A model generated the notes under the pieces. It searched no databases and was not told the DNA's origin. It saw only the letters and a program-made list of their open reading frames with translations. Of a stretch of DNA of 64,000 nucleotides, positions 25,241 through 37,400 are shown piece after piece. This DNA is from Eulemur rufifrons. Taxonomy: Eukaryota; Chordata; Mammalia; Primates; Lemuridae. A program made the position numbers and the translations under genes. The stretch is taken from the NCBI RefSeq assembly GCF_041146395.1, contig NC_090986.1, forward strand, positions 42,506,001 to 42,570,000, read 5' to 3'. How positions within the stretch are numbered: the first letter of the stretch is position 1; every line of letters starts with the position of its first letter.

Positions 25241-26510
25241 TGTTTTATTTGTATTTTTTACTATCATAATTTTTGTTTGGGAAAAAAAAAAGCTTTTCAG
25301 GAGTTTCCCGTATTTTTTGAGACCTAGACTGTACAATTACATTTATGCAGCTAACATCATGATGTTTACTTAGACTTGTTACCTCATTTGCGTAGGCCAT
25401 GGTGTTAATGAAGCCTACCCTGAAGTTTTGTTTCCTGTGTAGGTCAATTAGCTCAGCACAGAGAACGAAATTGCTCTTTTGTGCATTATCTATTCCCCGT
25501 AGAAGCCAAGCTTTCAAGTCCAGCAGAGTCCCATGGCAAGAGACATCATGGGGATATCTCTGTGCACAGCACAGAAAATGGAAAAAACAACTCAAACCAC
25601 GTGAACCTAGAGAGTAGGAGCAGTTAGTATCATTTTCACCTACAAAGAATGACTCATATCTTACTCTCTTTGAAAAGTCTACCTTTGTTTTTCCCAGACC
25701 ACCGCATTTCCCAGGTTTCATTAAAGTCAAATCAAAACAAAATTGTGTTAAGTAAGAAACTCTAATTTCTCAGCACTCCCTTTTGATTTACCTTATTGTT
25801 TTCTCCCACTTTCTCTGCTTTACAGTATTTCATTCTCACAAATAACCTCAAGAAGTAGAGACTGACCAAATCACTACCTATTGCCTCAAAAAAGGTATTT
25901 TGATTTTTTTCAGTCACTGTGAGGAGCACCAACAGTTTTGGGATTTAATCTAGCAATTTTTTTCAGCTACAGTTTTACCTCTCAACTTTGTAGCAAGTAA
26001 AATCTGGTAACATTTTTTTGGAGGCTTGTCTAATATAGTGCCTACCATATAAGCCTACAGCTTCATTCCAATCTGAATATATCACTGTCAATTTACAACC
26101 GGAATCATGGAAGGAATTTGAGCAGCTTGTTGGATTGTTTATATTGAATATATGGAAGAGTTGGAGTTATACATTCCAACACATCATTGTAAATGATGTA
26201 CTATGTAAAATACTAAACAAGTCTTTTTAGAATTTTGGAAAGAATATCTAGCATGTGGATACATTATAAAGAGAAACAGATCTTAAACCATTCTCCATGT
26301 TTCTTTTGCAACATGTTCTAGGCCTTTATGTTACCAACTAATAATTTTTTAGTTCTCTTTATTTTGTGGAAGGCATTTTACACTTTTGAAATAGTTGAAA
26401 TAGTTGTACTAGTTTGCAGGGAAATTTTTCTTTACAAAAAAAAAATCTTCTAACATTTAATAGTCTGATAATCAAGAAGAAAATAAATAAGTTCCCAGAA
26501 ATTTATGATT
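25241..26510. other. Unassigned DNA with a 161-codon open frame
   Basis: The longest open frame of the window (minus strand, 25245-25730) lies here. Its protein has no domain, signal or family resemblance that I can see, and its C-terminal part runs into low-complexity A/T sequence. I treat it as chance. Confidence 0.5.
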
Positions 26511-26525
26511 TGAGTTTTTCTTTTA

Positions 26526-28293
<1,768 letters not shown>

Positions 28294-28308
28294 CAGGGCC
28301 TTACTCTT

Positions 28309-28650
28309 TGTTTTGTTTTGTTTTGTTTTGTTTTTGAGACAGAGTCTCGCTCTGTTGCCCGGGCTAGAGTGCCATGGCATCAGCCTAGCTCACAGCAACC
28401 TCAAACTCCTGGGCTCAAGTGATCCTCCTGCCTCAGCCTCCCAAGTAGCTGAGACTACAGACATGCGCCACCATGCCTGGCTAATTTTTCTATATATATT
28501 TTTAGCTGTCCATATTATTTCTTTCTATTTTTGGTAGAGATGGGGTCTCACTCTTGCTCAGGCTGGTCTCAAACTCCTGAGTACAAACGATCCGCCCTCC
28601 TCAGCCTCCCAGAGTGCTAGGATTATAGGCGTGAGCCACCATGCCCGGCC
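28309..28650 (-). mobile_element. Strepsirrhine-type Alu, full length
   Basis: A second minus-strand Alu of the same subfamily ('catcagcctagctcacagc' and 'tctatatatatttttagctg'). A perfect 15-bp target-site duplication, cagggccttactctt, lies at 28294-28308 and 28651-28665. The tail reads (TTTTG)n. It is in the same orientation as the copy 1.8 kb upstream. Confidence 0.97.
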
Positions 28651-28768
28651 CAGGGCCTTACTCTTAAATATTAAGTTTTTTAAATCATCAGGAATTTGAG
28701 GAAAGCATCCAATTTCATAAAAGGCAGAGGCCCAAGCAAACAAACTACTTGGCTCAGCTTTCAGTTCC

Positions 28769-28809
28769 TAAAAAAAAAAAAAAAAGAAAAAAAAAAGAAA
28801 AGAAAAAAG
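28769..28809. repeat. A-rich low-complexity tract
   Basis: A run of A broken by single G bases. It may be the tail of an unrecognised antecedent, but nothing upstream supports that. Confidence 0.8.
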
Positions 28810-28879
28810 GAACTCAGAGGAAACAAGGATATGATAGAGTTTTTTTAAAAGGTTAATAAATTCTAAAATTATTATCCTC

Positions 28880-29780
28880 AGAGACTTAAAGGAAGATGTT
28901 GCATCTGGGAAATAATTACAGGATACAAAAGAAGAATAATCAGAGAATAATTTTATTTTTATTGAAAAATAAAAATAAGATTTCTAAAATTAAAAAGTTA
29001 ACAGAAGCATAATGAAAAATCAGTTCAGGAGATAAAATACAACAAATCAGAGTTCAAGAAAGAACATACAGAAGGGAAAAAAGATAGGAAGACATTCTCA
29101 AAAATTATTTCAACAAATGTTCTCAAAATTGAAGAATACGAGCTTGCAAAAAGAATTTCTACAAAATAAATGGCGAAAAAAATGCCTATTTTAATGCACA
29201 TCTCCATGAAATTTTAGAGCACTAGGGACAAGCAGAATATTATAAATGCTTTCCAAGAGAAATAAATAGATTTTGAAAAAAGGATCTGAAATCAGAATAT
29301 CACCAGACAGCTCTACAACCACATTTGAAACGAGAAAATGAAGCAATGTCTTCAAATTTCTGAGAAAAATTGTTATTCAAACTAAAATTCTCTTCCCAAC
29401 TAAGCTGTCAACTAGTCTATGTCAAGCTATCAGTCAAGTGTGGTAGTACATAAAACATTTGCAGACGTGCAAGCCCTGAAAAAATTACCTCCCATGCACA
29501 TCATATCGAGAAGTTACTGGACAATGAGGATATAATCTAAAATAGAGGAAGACACCGAATCTCTAAAATAAGGAACCCAGAAGAGGAGAGAGAAGTTCCC
29601 GGATGGCCGTGCAGTAGTTCTGAAATGAAACCAGTCCGCATTGGATCCGGGAGGATGGAGAGTCCCAGAATGCATGTTTCCAAGGGCTGGGGGCAGGTGG
29701 GAGGCCAGAACTGACAAAGCACCAGATGTGTTTGACCATCTAGAATCTAGGATTCAAAGGATCTGCTGGGGAGCTTGATA
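28880..29780 (+). mobile_element. Old L1/HAL1-like segment
   Basis: About 900 bp of decayed sequence with a typical order: 'taaaatacaacaaatcagag', 'catctccatgaaattttaga', 'aagcaatgtcttcaaatttc', 'ctatcagtcaagtgtgg', 'cctcccatgcacatcat'. I associate it with the 5' region of old L1M or HAL1 copies. The subfamily is from memory and uncertain. Confidence 0.5.
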
Positions 29781-30047
29781 CAACAATTGTGATATGTAAA
29801 CCTAAGGAAACAAAAAAAAAAAATAAATAAATAAAAAAAATTACAAACTTTAGGAAAAACAAAAATCGCATAAGATAGAAAAGGTAATTATACTACTCGG
29901 TGAACAACACTAACATAGTCATAGTTACATCAATACTGATTCAACAAAACTAATTTTAAAGTATTTTAAAACATATTGAGACAATAGAGGTGAAACATGA
30001 GATGAGGTAAGGATATCAATCCTCATTTCATAAGAGGGAAATATATA

Positions 30048-30923
30048 TCAGGTCATTAAATATGAAATGTCCAAATTCAAATCAAAAGTGTAGTTTATCA
30101 TATCTCAAACAAGAAGCAGTACAATTAATCAAACTATGCGCCTAAACTATCAACACAGTTTTGCCATCTTAAGAGTAGCTTGTTTATGCCAGCAGCAAAG
30201 AAGCCTGGAGAGTGAGTGGCAATAAAATTGCAAAAGGTGTTCTCCACAGCTTGTTGACAGTCGAACATTTTTCCTTGCAAGGAGTGGTCCAAAGCCTGGA
30301 AGAAGTGGTAGTCAGTTGGTGCAAGGTCTGGTGAATACAGTGGATGACAGAGAGTTTCCAAGTCCAGCTGCTGCAGTTTAAGCAGCGTTGTTTGTGCGAC
30401 ATGTGGTCTAGCGTTGTCCTGAAAGAGGATTGGCCTCTCTCTATTGACCAATCTCAGCTGCTTAACCACAAGCATCCTCATCCTTTCTCCAACTGGTTGC
30501 AGTGGACATCCGCTGTAATGGATTGACCAGGTTTCATGAATCTGTAGTGGATAATACCAGCGCTGGACCACCAAACAGACACCATTAGCTTTTTTTGATG
30601 AATATTCGGTTTTGGACTGTGTTTCAGCACTTCATCTTTATCCAGCCATTGTGCTGAATGCTTGAAATTTTCAAAAAGAATCGATTTTTCATCACACATA
30701 AAAATACAGTGTAGGAACGGTTCGTCTTTATGTCACAGAAGCAAAGAAAGGCAAGCTTTGAGACGATTTCTCTTCTGAGGCTTGTTTAAAAGAATGAGAA
30801 TGTACCTGCACAATTAAAAACAAAACCAAAAAAACCCAAGAAGTGTCAAAGTGAAATGTCAGAGATGTCAACTGTCAAACTTAGTACTTAGGACAATCGG
30901 ACATTTCATACTTAATAACCTAA
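30048..30923 (-). mobile_element. Mariner (Tc1/mariner) transposon, internally deleted
   Basis: An 876-bp element bounded by 25-bp terminal inverted repeats at 30048-30072 and 30899-30923 that match at 22 of 25 positions (core attaaatatgaaatgtcc versus its partner attaagtatgaaatgtcc). It encloses a minus-strand transposase remnant. Mariner elements are usually about 1.3 kb, so roughly 400 bp is missing: the part coding the N-terminal DNA-binding domain. The flanking TA duplication typical of mariners is present on the left (30046-30047) but degraded on the right. The terminal repeats do not look like those of human Hsmar1 (start ttaggttggtgc). Family not identified. Confidence 0.9.
30125..30798 (-). 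pseudogene. Mariner transposase, broken copy
   Basis: The C-terminal two-thirds of a mariner transposase, the enzyme that cuts and pastes the element at TA sites. All three catalytic aspartates of the DD34D triad are visible: in MCDEK, in QDNARPH, and in SPDLAPTDYH, with 34 residues between the second and third. Breaks are a TGA at 30733-30735 (in the position of a usual arginine, a CpG-decay change), a one-base frameshift near 30484, and a TAG at 30134-30136, after which the frame runs to a TAA at 30125-30127. The N-terminal helix-turn-helix domain is absent, lost in the internal deletion. It cannot make an active protein. Confidence 0.92.
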
Positions 30924-30986
30924 ATAATAAAAAGTGACAGGTTAAGAAATAGCATTATAAAATGAAATGTCAAAAAGAGTAAATGC

Positions 30987-31015
30987 AAAAACAACAACAA
31001 CAACAACAACAACAA
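30987..31015. repeat. (AAC)n microsatellite
   Basis: Nine or so uninterrupted aac units. Confidence 0.95.
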
Positions 31016-31182
31016 AACTAGCCAAAAAAACTTGTGAAAGAGAACATAGGAAATCTGCGGATCAGGCAGATATTTTTCAGTATCAACCTCTTAAAGGTAT
31101 TTTTACTGTTGTTTAAACTATGGACATATATTACTTGAAAAAATAAAATAATATTTCAAATAGAATAGAAATGAATTAAACT

Positions 31183-31243
31183 TGGAAAGAAGGAAGGAAG
31201 GAAAAAAAGAAAGAAGAAAGGGAGGGAAGCAGGGAGGAAGGAA
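31183..31243. repeat. Polypurine (GGAA/GAAA) tract
   Basis: About 60 bp of pure A/G with ggaa and gaaa units. Confidence 0.95.
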
Positions 31244-31259
31244 CTTGCCATACATGTAT

Positions 31260-31825
31260 TTTATTATATCTATCAGTTAAAGAAGATGATCCATATGGTC
31301 AATTCTCTAAAGAATTGAAAAAATACTTGATAAAATTCTATACCCATTGCTCATATAAATGAAATAAATTTTAAAAAGGCAAAAAGAAAGGAAAACAGTT
31401 TATTTTCTTTACCTGCTAAAGAAAAACATTCAGAAACCCACTGCAACCACTATGTTATTAAAATGACAAGATGAGAACAAAAATAGTTGCTCTTGACACT
31501 AAAACTCAGTTAGTACAATCATAGCCAATGCTACAGACTAGAAAAATAAAATAAATAGATTGTCATGAAAAATAGCCACTGTATGTTGTTAAATGAAGAA
31601 GTTTTAGTATGCTCCCATTTATGTGTGTGTATGAATACGTGTGTGTATATAATACTAAAAAGTTAAATAAAATAAAAATTTAACATAGGTTATCTCTGGG
31701 TAGAAAAATCATAGGTGACTTTTAGCTTTTATTTGCGGATATATGCATATAGTTTCCGAATGTTGCAGAATTTTCTAAATTTTCTATAATGTTTGACACA
31801 TAAAAATTATATTACACATGTATTA
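31260..31825 (+). mobile_element. Old L1 remnant (ORF2 piece and 3' end)
   Basis: 31260-31560 matches a sense ORF2 segment ('atgatccatatggtcaattc', 'gataaaattctatacccatt', 'caatcatagccaatgctaca'). From about 31590 a 3' end begins ('tatgctcccatttatgtgtg', 'taggttatctctgggtagaa', 'aattttctaaattttctata'). The order fits one L1 with an internal loss. It is broken by many changes. Confidence 0.65.
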
Positions 31826-33049
31826 ATACCACCCTCATTTTGATTATAGAAACTTCCTTCTTTTTTCAGCTTTCTGAAAAATGTGTTTTTATAACCCGTC
31901 TCCCTCTGTCTTCCTTCCATCTTTGTTTATCAACCTGACACTGTTACCAAAATAATTGAATTTAAAAATTTATTTTCACATCATTTCCATGCATTGCACT
32001 TCAGAGAAGGACTGATCCGGAGTAAAATGATGAAATTGAGGAGATTTGTCTTCAATGGCTTCCTCCACTCTTTTCTTTTCCCTCTCCTACCTCCATTTCA
32101 GTTTTCCAGAGCTCCCTTAAACTGCCTGCTGTTCTTTCTCTCACCCTAAGCGAGACAGAACTTACTAAAGCTGTGATGAATTGATTTTTGATTGGGTAAG
32201 TTTGTGGTTATTTACACTCATTAAGACAGTCAGATTTTAAGTCTCTCATACCAAGGTTCTGACCTGGGCCCTACTTGATTTCATAAATACTCAACAGCTC
32301 TCAGACTGCGCTCCCATAACATCTGTGCATACCTCAGTTTTAGTGCTGTAGTAGTTTTCTTAGTGAAACTCCAATTAATATACCTAAACTAATTTTATAT
32401 CATTCATTCCCTTTGTAAAATGTAACGGCTGATGCCCAAAGCATATTAAACTCTCTTAGCTTTCAGCTGTTCTGCAGTATAATCATGAGCTTGTGCCAAC
32501 TGAGTTGTATGTTTAACAAAAAGTTGGTTAACGTTTCTTCCAAACCAGTTGACCTTGATATTTTAGTTGCACAATTAAGTTATTTACTAGATATTAAGTG
32601 AAAAGAGTTGTTTCTGTGAAAACACATATGAAAAATTTTAAAAGACTGGATAAAGGTTAGTTACTAAAAATAATACTGTTGAATTAAGTCTTGGCAAGAT
32701 AATTAAAATACTAAAACTGATACTTTGCAAGTTTCTTTGATTTTTCACTCTACTTTAAAAAATAAAAAACATCAAACCATATGCCATGCATTATATATGT
32801 GGTTTATGTAGGAAAAATAATGCATAATTATTCTGCTAATAATAATTAGCAGAAAATCTGTACCTGAAGAAATGGCCTTGACTTATATCGAAAGATCAGT
32901 GAAAGAGTACACAATTTCATGTATTAAATTAAAATATTAAAAGGTATTTTTAAATTTCCTCTTATAACCAAATTTTTATTTGGTTAATAAACCAACTTCT
33001 GGACCAAACTACATTAGATTAAAAAACTTCAACTTAACATAAAAATCAT
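31826..33049. other. Unassigned AT-rich DNA with a hairpin
   Basis: No gene or repeat is assigned. A perfect 10-bp inverted repeat (ttctgctaat / attagcagaa, 32831-32840 and 32845-32854) has a 4-base loop. Confidence 0.55.
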
Positions 33050-33165
33050 TCATTTATATGTCTGCCTAGCCTACTGGAATATTAGCTCCTTGAGAACAAA
33101 TACATTGGTTTTATTCTTTGTTCTCTAGCACCAATTAAATACCTGGGCCCTTAATAAATGTTTGC
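33050..33165 (+). repeat. L2 LINE 3' end
   Basis: 'attagctccttgagaacaaa' followed by 'ttgttctctagcaccaatta' and 'cccttaataaatgtttgcc' is the L2 3' end. Confidence 0.7.
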
Positions 33166-33345
33166 CTCTTAAAAACCTTCAATGGCTCCCCTTAGATAAA
33201 GAATATAATGTTGACTTCTTGATTTTTACATTCAAAATTTCCCATGAAATTTTTATTAAACTCCATAAATCCAAAGTAAAGCCCCTGGGCAAACTGATCT
33301 GCTCCTCCCCTGAAATGCTTTCCCTGACTCCTCACACCGATCTGG
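33165..33345 (+). repeat. L2 LINE internal piece, out of order
   Basis: 'taaaaaccttcaatggctcc' followed by 'ccttagataaagaatataat' fits an L2 stretch that should lie 5' of the 33050-33165 piece, yet it comes after it. A second insertion or a rearrangement explains the order. Confidence 0.5.
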
Positions 33346-34784
33346 TGCCTGGCTATTTTCAAATTTGGGTATTAAAGCACAGGCCATGCTAAGTGAGATC
33401 AGTGTAGAAAATCCTGGGACTGGCTGAAGACCCAAACACTGGACCGGCAAGGACCTAGGAGAGCTGGTTTGGCCCAGAGCTAAATGCAGAAGTTCAGAGA
33501 TGCCATCGAGCAGCTGAGACACCGCACTTGGCAGCATTGTAAGTTATGATTCGGACAAGATTTGGCCCAAGATTTCCTAAAAGCCCAGAGCATGGGAAAG
33601 GCAATAATAATCTGGGTGGAACACTGCCACCAACCTTGCATTGTGTTGAGTTCCCAAACCCCAACAAGATCTCAGGTACAATGCCAGCTACAAGACTATG
33701 TAATTGGTGTGGCCTCTCTTTTCCTAACCTTGGCTAGATGGGGTTGCCAGGCTAACTTAGGTGTATAAAGCACAATACAAAAGCCAGAACAAAGTAGGCT
33801 AAAAATGCCTGTGAGTTAGCAGGACTTGGAGGTAACATAGGACATGGTGGGATCCCAAGGGAACACTGAATCGAAACCAACTGGGTCACAAGGCCCCATG
33901 TCTGGAATAGTGATTTAATTTTAAACCATGAAGAATGGGGAACTGAAAGGGAGGCACTGAAGCTACAGATACTTCCTTATTTAGAAAACGTTCAGTAAGT
34001 GGCTGGATTGTAACTTGCACAGAGGGTATCAATCCAGCCAGACCTCATGACCTTGGAAGAGACATAGATGGGGGAAGTGGCACAGCCTCACAGTTAAAAA
34101 CAGCTTAACTTAGAAAGTGGACTGATAATATTTCGTAGCATAGCTGACCAAGAGATTAATGAACCAGTCATCTAAAATAGATTTCAAAATATAGCAGGTT
34201 TTAAAATATCTGAACAGTTTTGATGGTAAACAGTTGAGTGAAGGAAAGCATAATTTTATTGAGATGAGCACTCTTGAGAAGCTTCTTCATTCCCTGTAAT
34301 AATTGTGAAAAATCTGTCAGTTACCAAGTCAGCATGTTTTAAGACCATATTTCTGGATTCCTAGAAAATGTAGTTTCGTATGACTTGATAAAAGCGTAAG
34401 TCAACTAGTATTCAGAGTCATTAACTATCAATTAAGGACCTGAATAAAGTCTTTCTAAACTTGTTGCAATGGTGTTTCGAGTTTTGTTTATTCTCTGTTT
34501 TAGAATATTGTCACATTCCCCAAGTAATGTTGTGAAGAATAAATATTAATGCAATTCATACATATGCAGCAAAAACCTGTCTTCTTTTTTTCATAAAATA
34601 GTTACTGGCTTTGGGTATTTTTAAAGAGCTACAAATCAATTTCACAAATCTAATAAAAGAATTTGAAAAAACTGTGACAACTTTATAGGCTGATTCTTAT
34701 CTCTTTTTTCTAGTTTTATTATATCTGTTGTTTAGTGTTAGTTGCCTCAAATATTTTTTAAATATAGGTAAGTGCAATTAACAA
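33346..34784. other. Unassigned non-coding DNA
   Basis: About 1.4 kb with no recognised repeat or gene. It is more balanced in base composition (33400-34100) than its surroundings and may be an unidentified repeat or LTR. Confidence 0.45.
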
Positions 34785-35235
34785 TATAGTTAATAACTAT
34801 TGGGCACTTATTATGTGCAAAAACTTATGGTAGATGCTTTATATACATTATTTAATCTAGCCCATGTAAAATTCTACCAAGTATCTACTTTTATATTTGC
34901 TATTTTGCAAATGAAGAAACTATAGTCTGCCCGGCACAGTGGCCCATTCCTGTAATCCTAACACTTCAGGAGGCCAAAGAGGGAGGATCACTTGAGGCCA
35001 GGAGTTTGAGATCAGCCTGAGCAACATAGCAAGACCCCGTCTCTACAAAAAAAGGTTTAAATTTTTAAAAAATTTGAGATTGCATCGAGCTATGATGGTG
35101 CCACTGTATTCTGGCCCTGACAACAGAGTAAGATTAGGTTAGGGGAAAAAAACTACAATCCTCTTAAGTCAAGTAATTGTCCAAGTTCACACAGATATTA
35201 AGAGGTAAACCTGGGATTTTTTAACCCATCTCAAT
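34785..35235 (-). repeat. MIR SINE, antisense, split by an Alu
   Basis: The left part (34785-34927) reads 'gggcacttattatgtgcaaa', then 'ttgcaaatgaagaaactata'. The right part (35150-35235) resumes with 'aagtaattgtccaagttcac' and 'ggtaaacctgggatttttta'. The Alu between them breaks one MIR. Confidence 0.75.
34928..35149 (+). mobile_element. Old Alu, right arm partly deleted
   Basis: A left Alu arm from 'ggcacagtggcccattcctg' to 'gaccccgtctctacaaaa', followed directly by the last part of a right arm ('gagctatgatggtgccactg'), with about half the right arm missing. It is inserted in a MIR with a decayed target-site duplication, aaactatagtc (34917-34927) and aaactacaatc (35150-35160). Confidence 0.85.
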
Positions 35236-35267
35236 TTTTTAAGTTATACATATTTAATTGCTGCAGT

Positions 35268-35294
35268 GGTGTGTGTATATGTGTGTGTGTGTAA
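35268..35294. repeat. (TG)n microsatellite
   Basis: A short, impure run of gtgtgt. Confidence 0.85.
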
Positions 35295-35694
35295 GATACT
35301 AAAATGTTCTCTTTTTCTTTCATTACTTTATACAAAAAATTTCTTTTCTTCAAAGGAATTTGACTGAACTTCTAGTGTGTTAACCAGTGTACAAGATATT
35401 CAGCAGGAGTCAGAAATGGCTAAAAATCATTCTTGGTGTTCAGACGCTTACAGTGGATATTAAATATTTTCCAATTAAAAGACAACTATTTGATTGGAAA
35501 AGAAAGAAGAGGACTGGATGTTTGGACCTCAAAGTTAGCCTAGGAAATTCAGACCTTGCAGGAAGGAAATTAAGTGGCTCTCACTGCACTTAACAGAGAG
35601 TAACTTGGACATTGTGAAGAACAGAATCCAATATCTATTGAATACAAATGGGGTTTGTGTCATTATCCTTGGCAGTGGAACACATTTTTAATAT

Positions 35695-35800
35695 GCTTGT
35701 CTGTGTGATAAGATTGTAAGTTCCTTAAGTGTCAAGACATTTTTTTATATTTCTATATTGCCACAAAACCTGGTGCACTGTTATGTCACTGAAGATTGTG
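35695..35800 (+). repeat. L2 LINE 3' end
   Basis: 'ataagattgtaagttcctta', then 'gccacaaaacctggtgcact' follow the L2 3' end. Confidence 0.5.
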
Positions 35801-37018
35801 TTTAATTGAATGGAGATAGGATCTTTTACCTGTATTTAGTACTCTTTCATGAAATACTTGCAAAATTTCTCATCTTTCTTCCACAGTACTCAGGCCGCTA
35901 CAAAGACAACCAAATAAAAGCTTGCCCACAATTCCCATTCCCAGTGCAAAATAAAGCTCTGCCCTTCTGTTTTTCTCAAGGAAGTGTTTCATATGTTCTT
36001 TAATACCATCCTTTTTCTGGATTTTAACAGGACATCCTCCTTCCATTGAGAAGTATTAATCCAAAAGATTTTCTGATAACCCATTTTGATAAGAAAGTAG
36101 GTTTAAAAGATTATCTTTTGAATCTTGGGACTCTGTCTTTTAACAAAATAATCTATAATCTCTTTAACGTTATATCACTACCAAAAATATTAAGGCTAGC
36201 AAAATTCTCAGACAAAATATGCATCTGTTTTCTAAAATATACATTCGATTGTGCAATACTATATTTTTCCTTCTTTAATTATGTCTGATTAGTGATAAAT
36301 TTGCCACTGAAAGCCCAAACTCTAAAAGTAACATATTGCAGCATTCTGAATTCCCTGAGTTTACAAGATCATATCACAGGATTTGAGAGTCAGTTCTCTA
36401 TTGAGATTTCAAAGATTGCACAGAGAAGAGATCGTCTCTTTAATGTGTTTGATTCTAATAACTGAACTTTGCAGGTTCACGTTATTAATGTAAAGATATT
36501 ATCTCAATGTTTCATACCTTTTGGACTAACCAGTAAGGGTCTTGAATGTGAACATTCTAATGTCAAAAATAGAATTAACTTCTTTGAACTGGAACTTATT
36601 ACGGCATTTTTTTCTTTATTCTGTAAATTCTTCATTCTGTGTTTTTGGTGTACTGGGATTAAGCTTTAAAAATGGCTAACTCAATGAGGAGTTAAAATTT
36701 ATAAAATACATCTTAGAAAGATACAATTCACTTAATCACTTGTAGAGCGGTAGAATAACATAGCAGGAATTATCAATATATTTTTTATTTTTTACCATAG
36801 GCTCAGGTGGTTAATTTGAATTAAGAGATCATGATAAGATAAAAAGGGAACAGTCAAATAAGAATATGCCCTAGAGATTTGAAAACTGAACAGGCTGCCA
36901 CTTGATTTGAGGATAGATGGAATCCTCTTTCTACCCCTAGCTGCATGGCCGGAGACTTTTGATTCCTGTCCTAAGCTATGAAGGCAATTGTACCTCCCTG
37001 TCCCATACCGTGTATAAC
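35801..37018. other. Unassigned AT-rich DNA
   Basis: No repeat or gene is recognised. The open frames are short and A/T-driven. Confidence 0.5.
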
Positions 37019-37400
37019 TGTTATGGTTTGAATGTGTCTTCCAGAAAGCATGTGTTGCAAACTTAATAACCATTGTAACAGTATTAAGAGGTGGAACTTT
37101 AAAAAAGAGATTAGGCCAGGAGGGCTCTGCCCTCATGAATGGATTATGCCATTATCACAGGAAGAGGTTCATTATCTCGGGAGTCAGTTCCTTATAAAGG
37201 GACAGGCTTGAGGCCCTCTTGTTCTCTTTCACCTTCTCTTTGCCCTTCCACCACGGATGATGCAGCAAGAAAGCCCTTGACAGATGCTAGTGATTTTTTG
37301 GACTTCTCAGACTCCAGAACTGTAAGCCAATAAATTTATGTTCATTGTAAATTACCCAGCCTTAGATATTCTCTTATGGTAGCACAAAATGGACTTAGAT
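37019..37400 (+). mobile_element. Solo LTR of a MaLR (MST-type) retrotransposon
   Basis: Starts with tgttatggtttgaatgtg and follows the MST-type LTR: 'ccctcatgaatggattatgc', 'cgggagtcagttccttataa', 'cagactccagaactgtaagc', then an aataaa-like signal (ccaataaatttatg near 37328) and the 'attacccagcctt' end, finishing near 'aaaatggactta'. No internal retroviral sequence adjoins it, so it is a solo LTR. It belongs to the ERVL-MaLR group, which is ancient and non-infectious. Confidence 0.88.

Noticed and set aside
25245..25730. 161-codon open frame on the minus strand
   Set aside because: Longest open frame, but no domain, signal or family is visible, part of it is A/T-rich, and this length is possible by chance in AT-poor patches of a 64-kb window.
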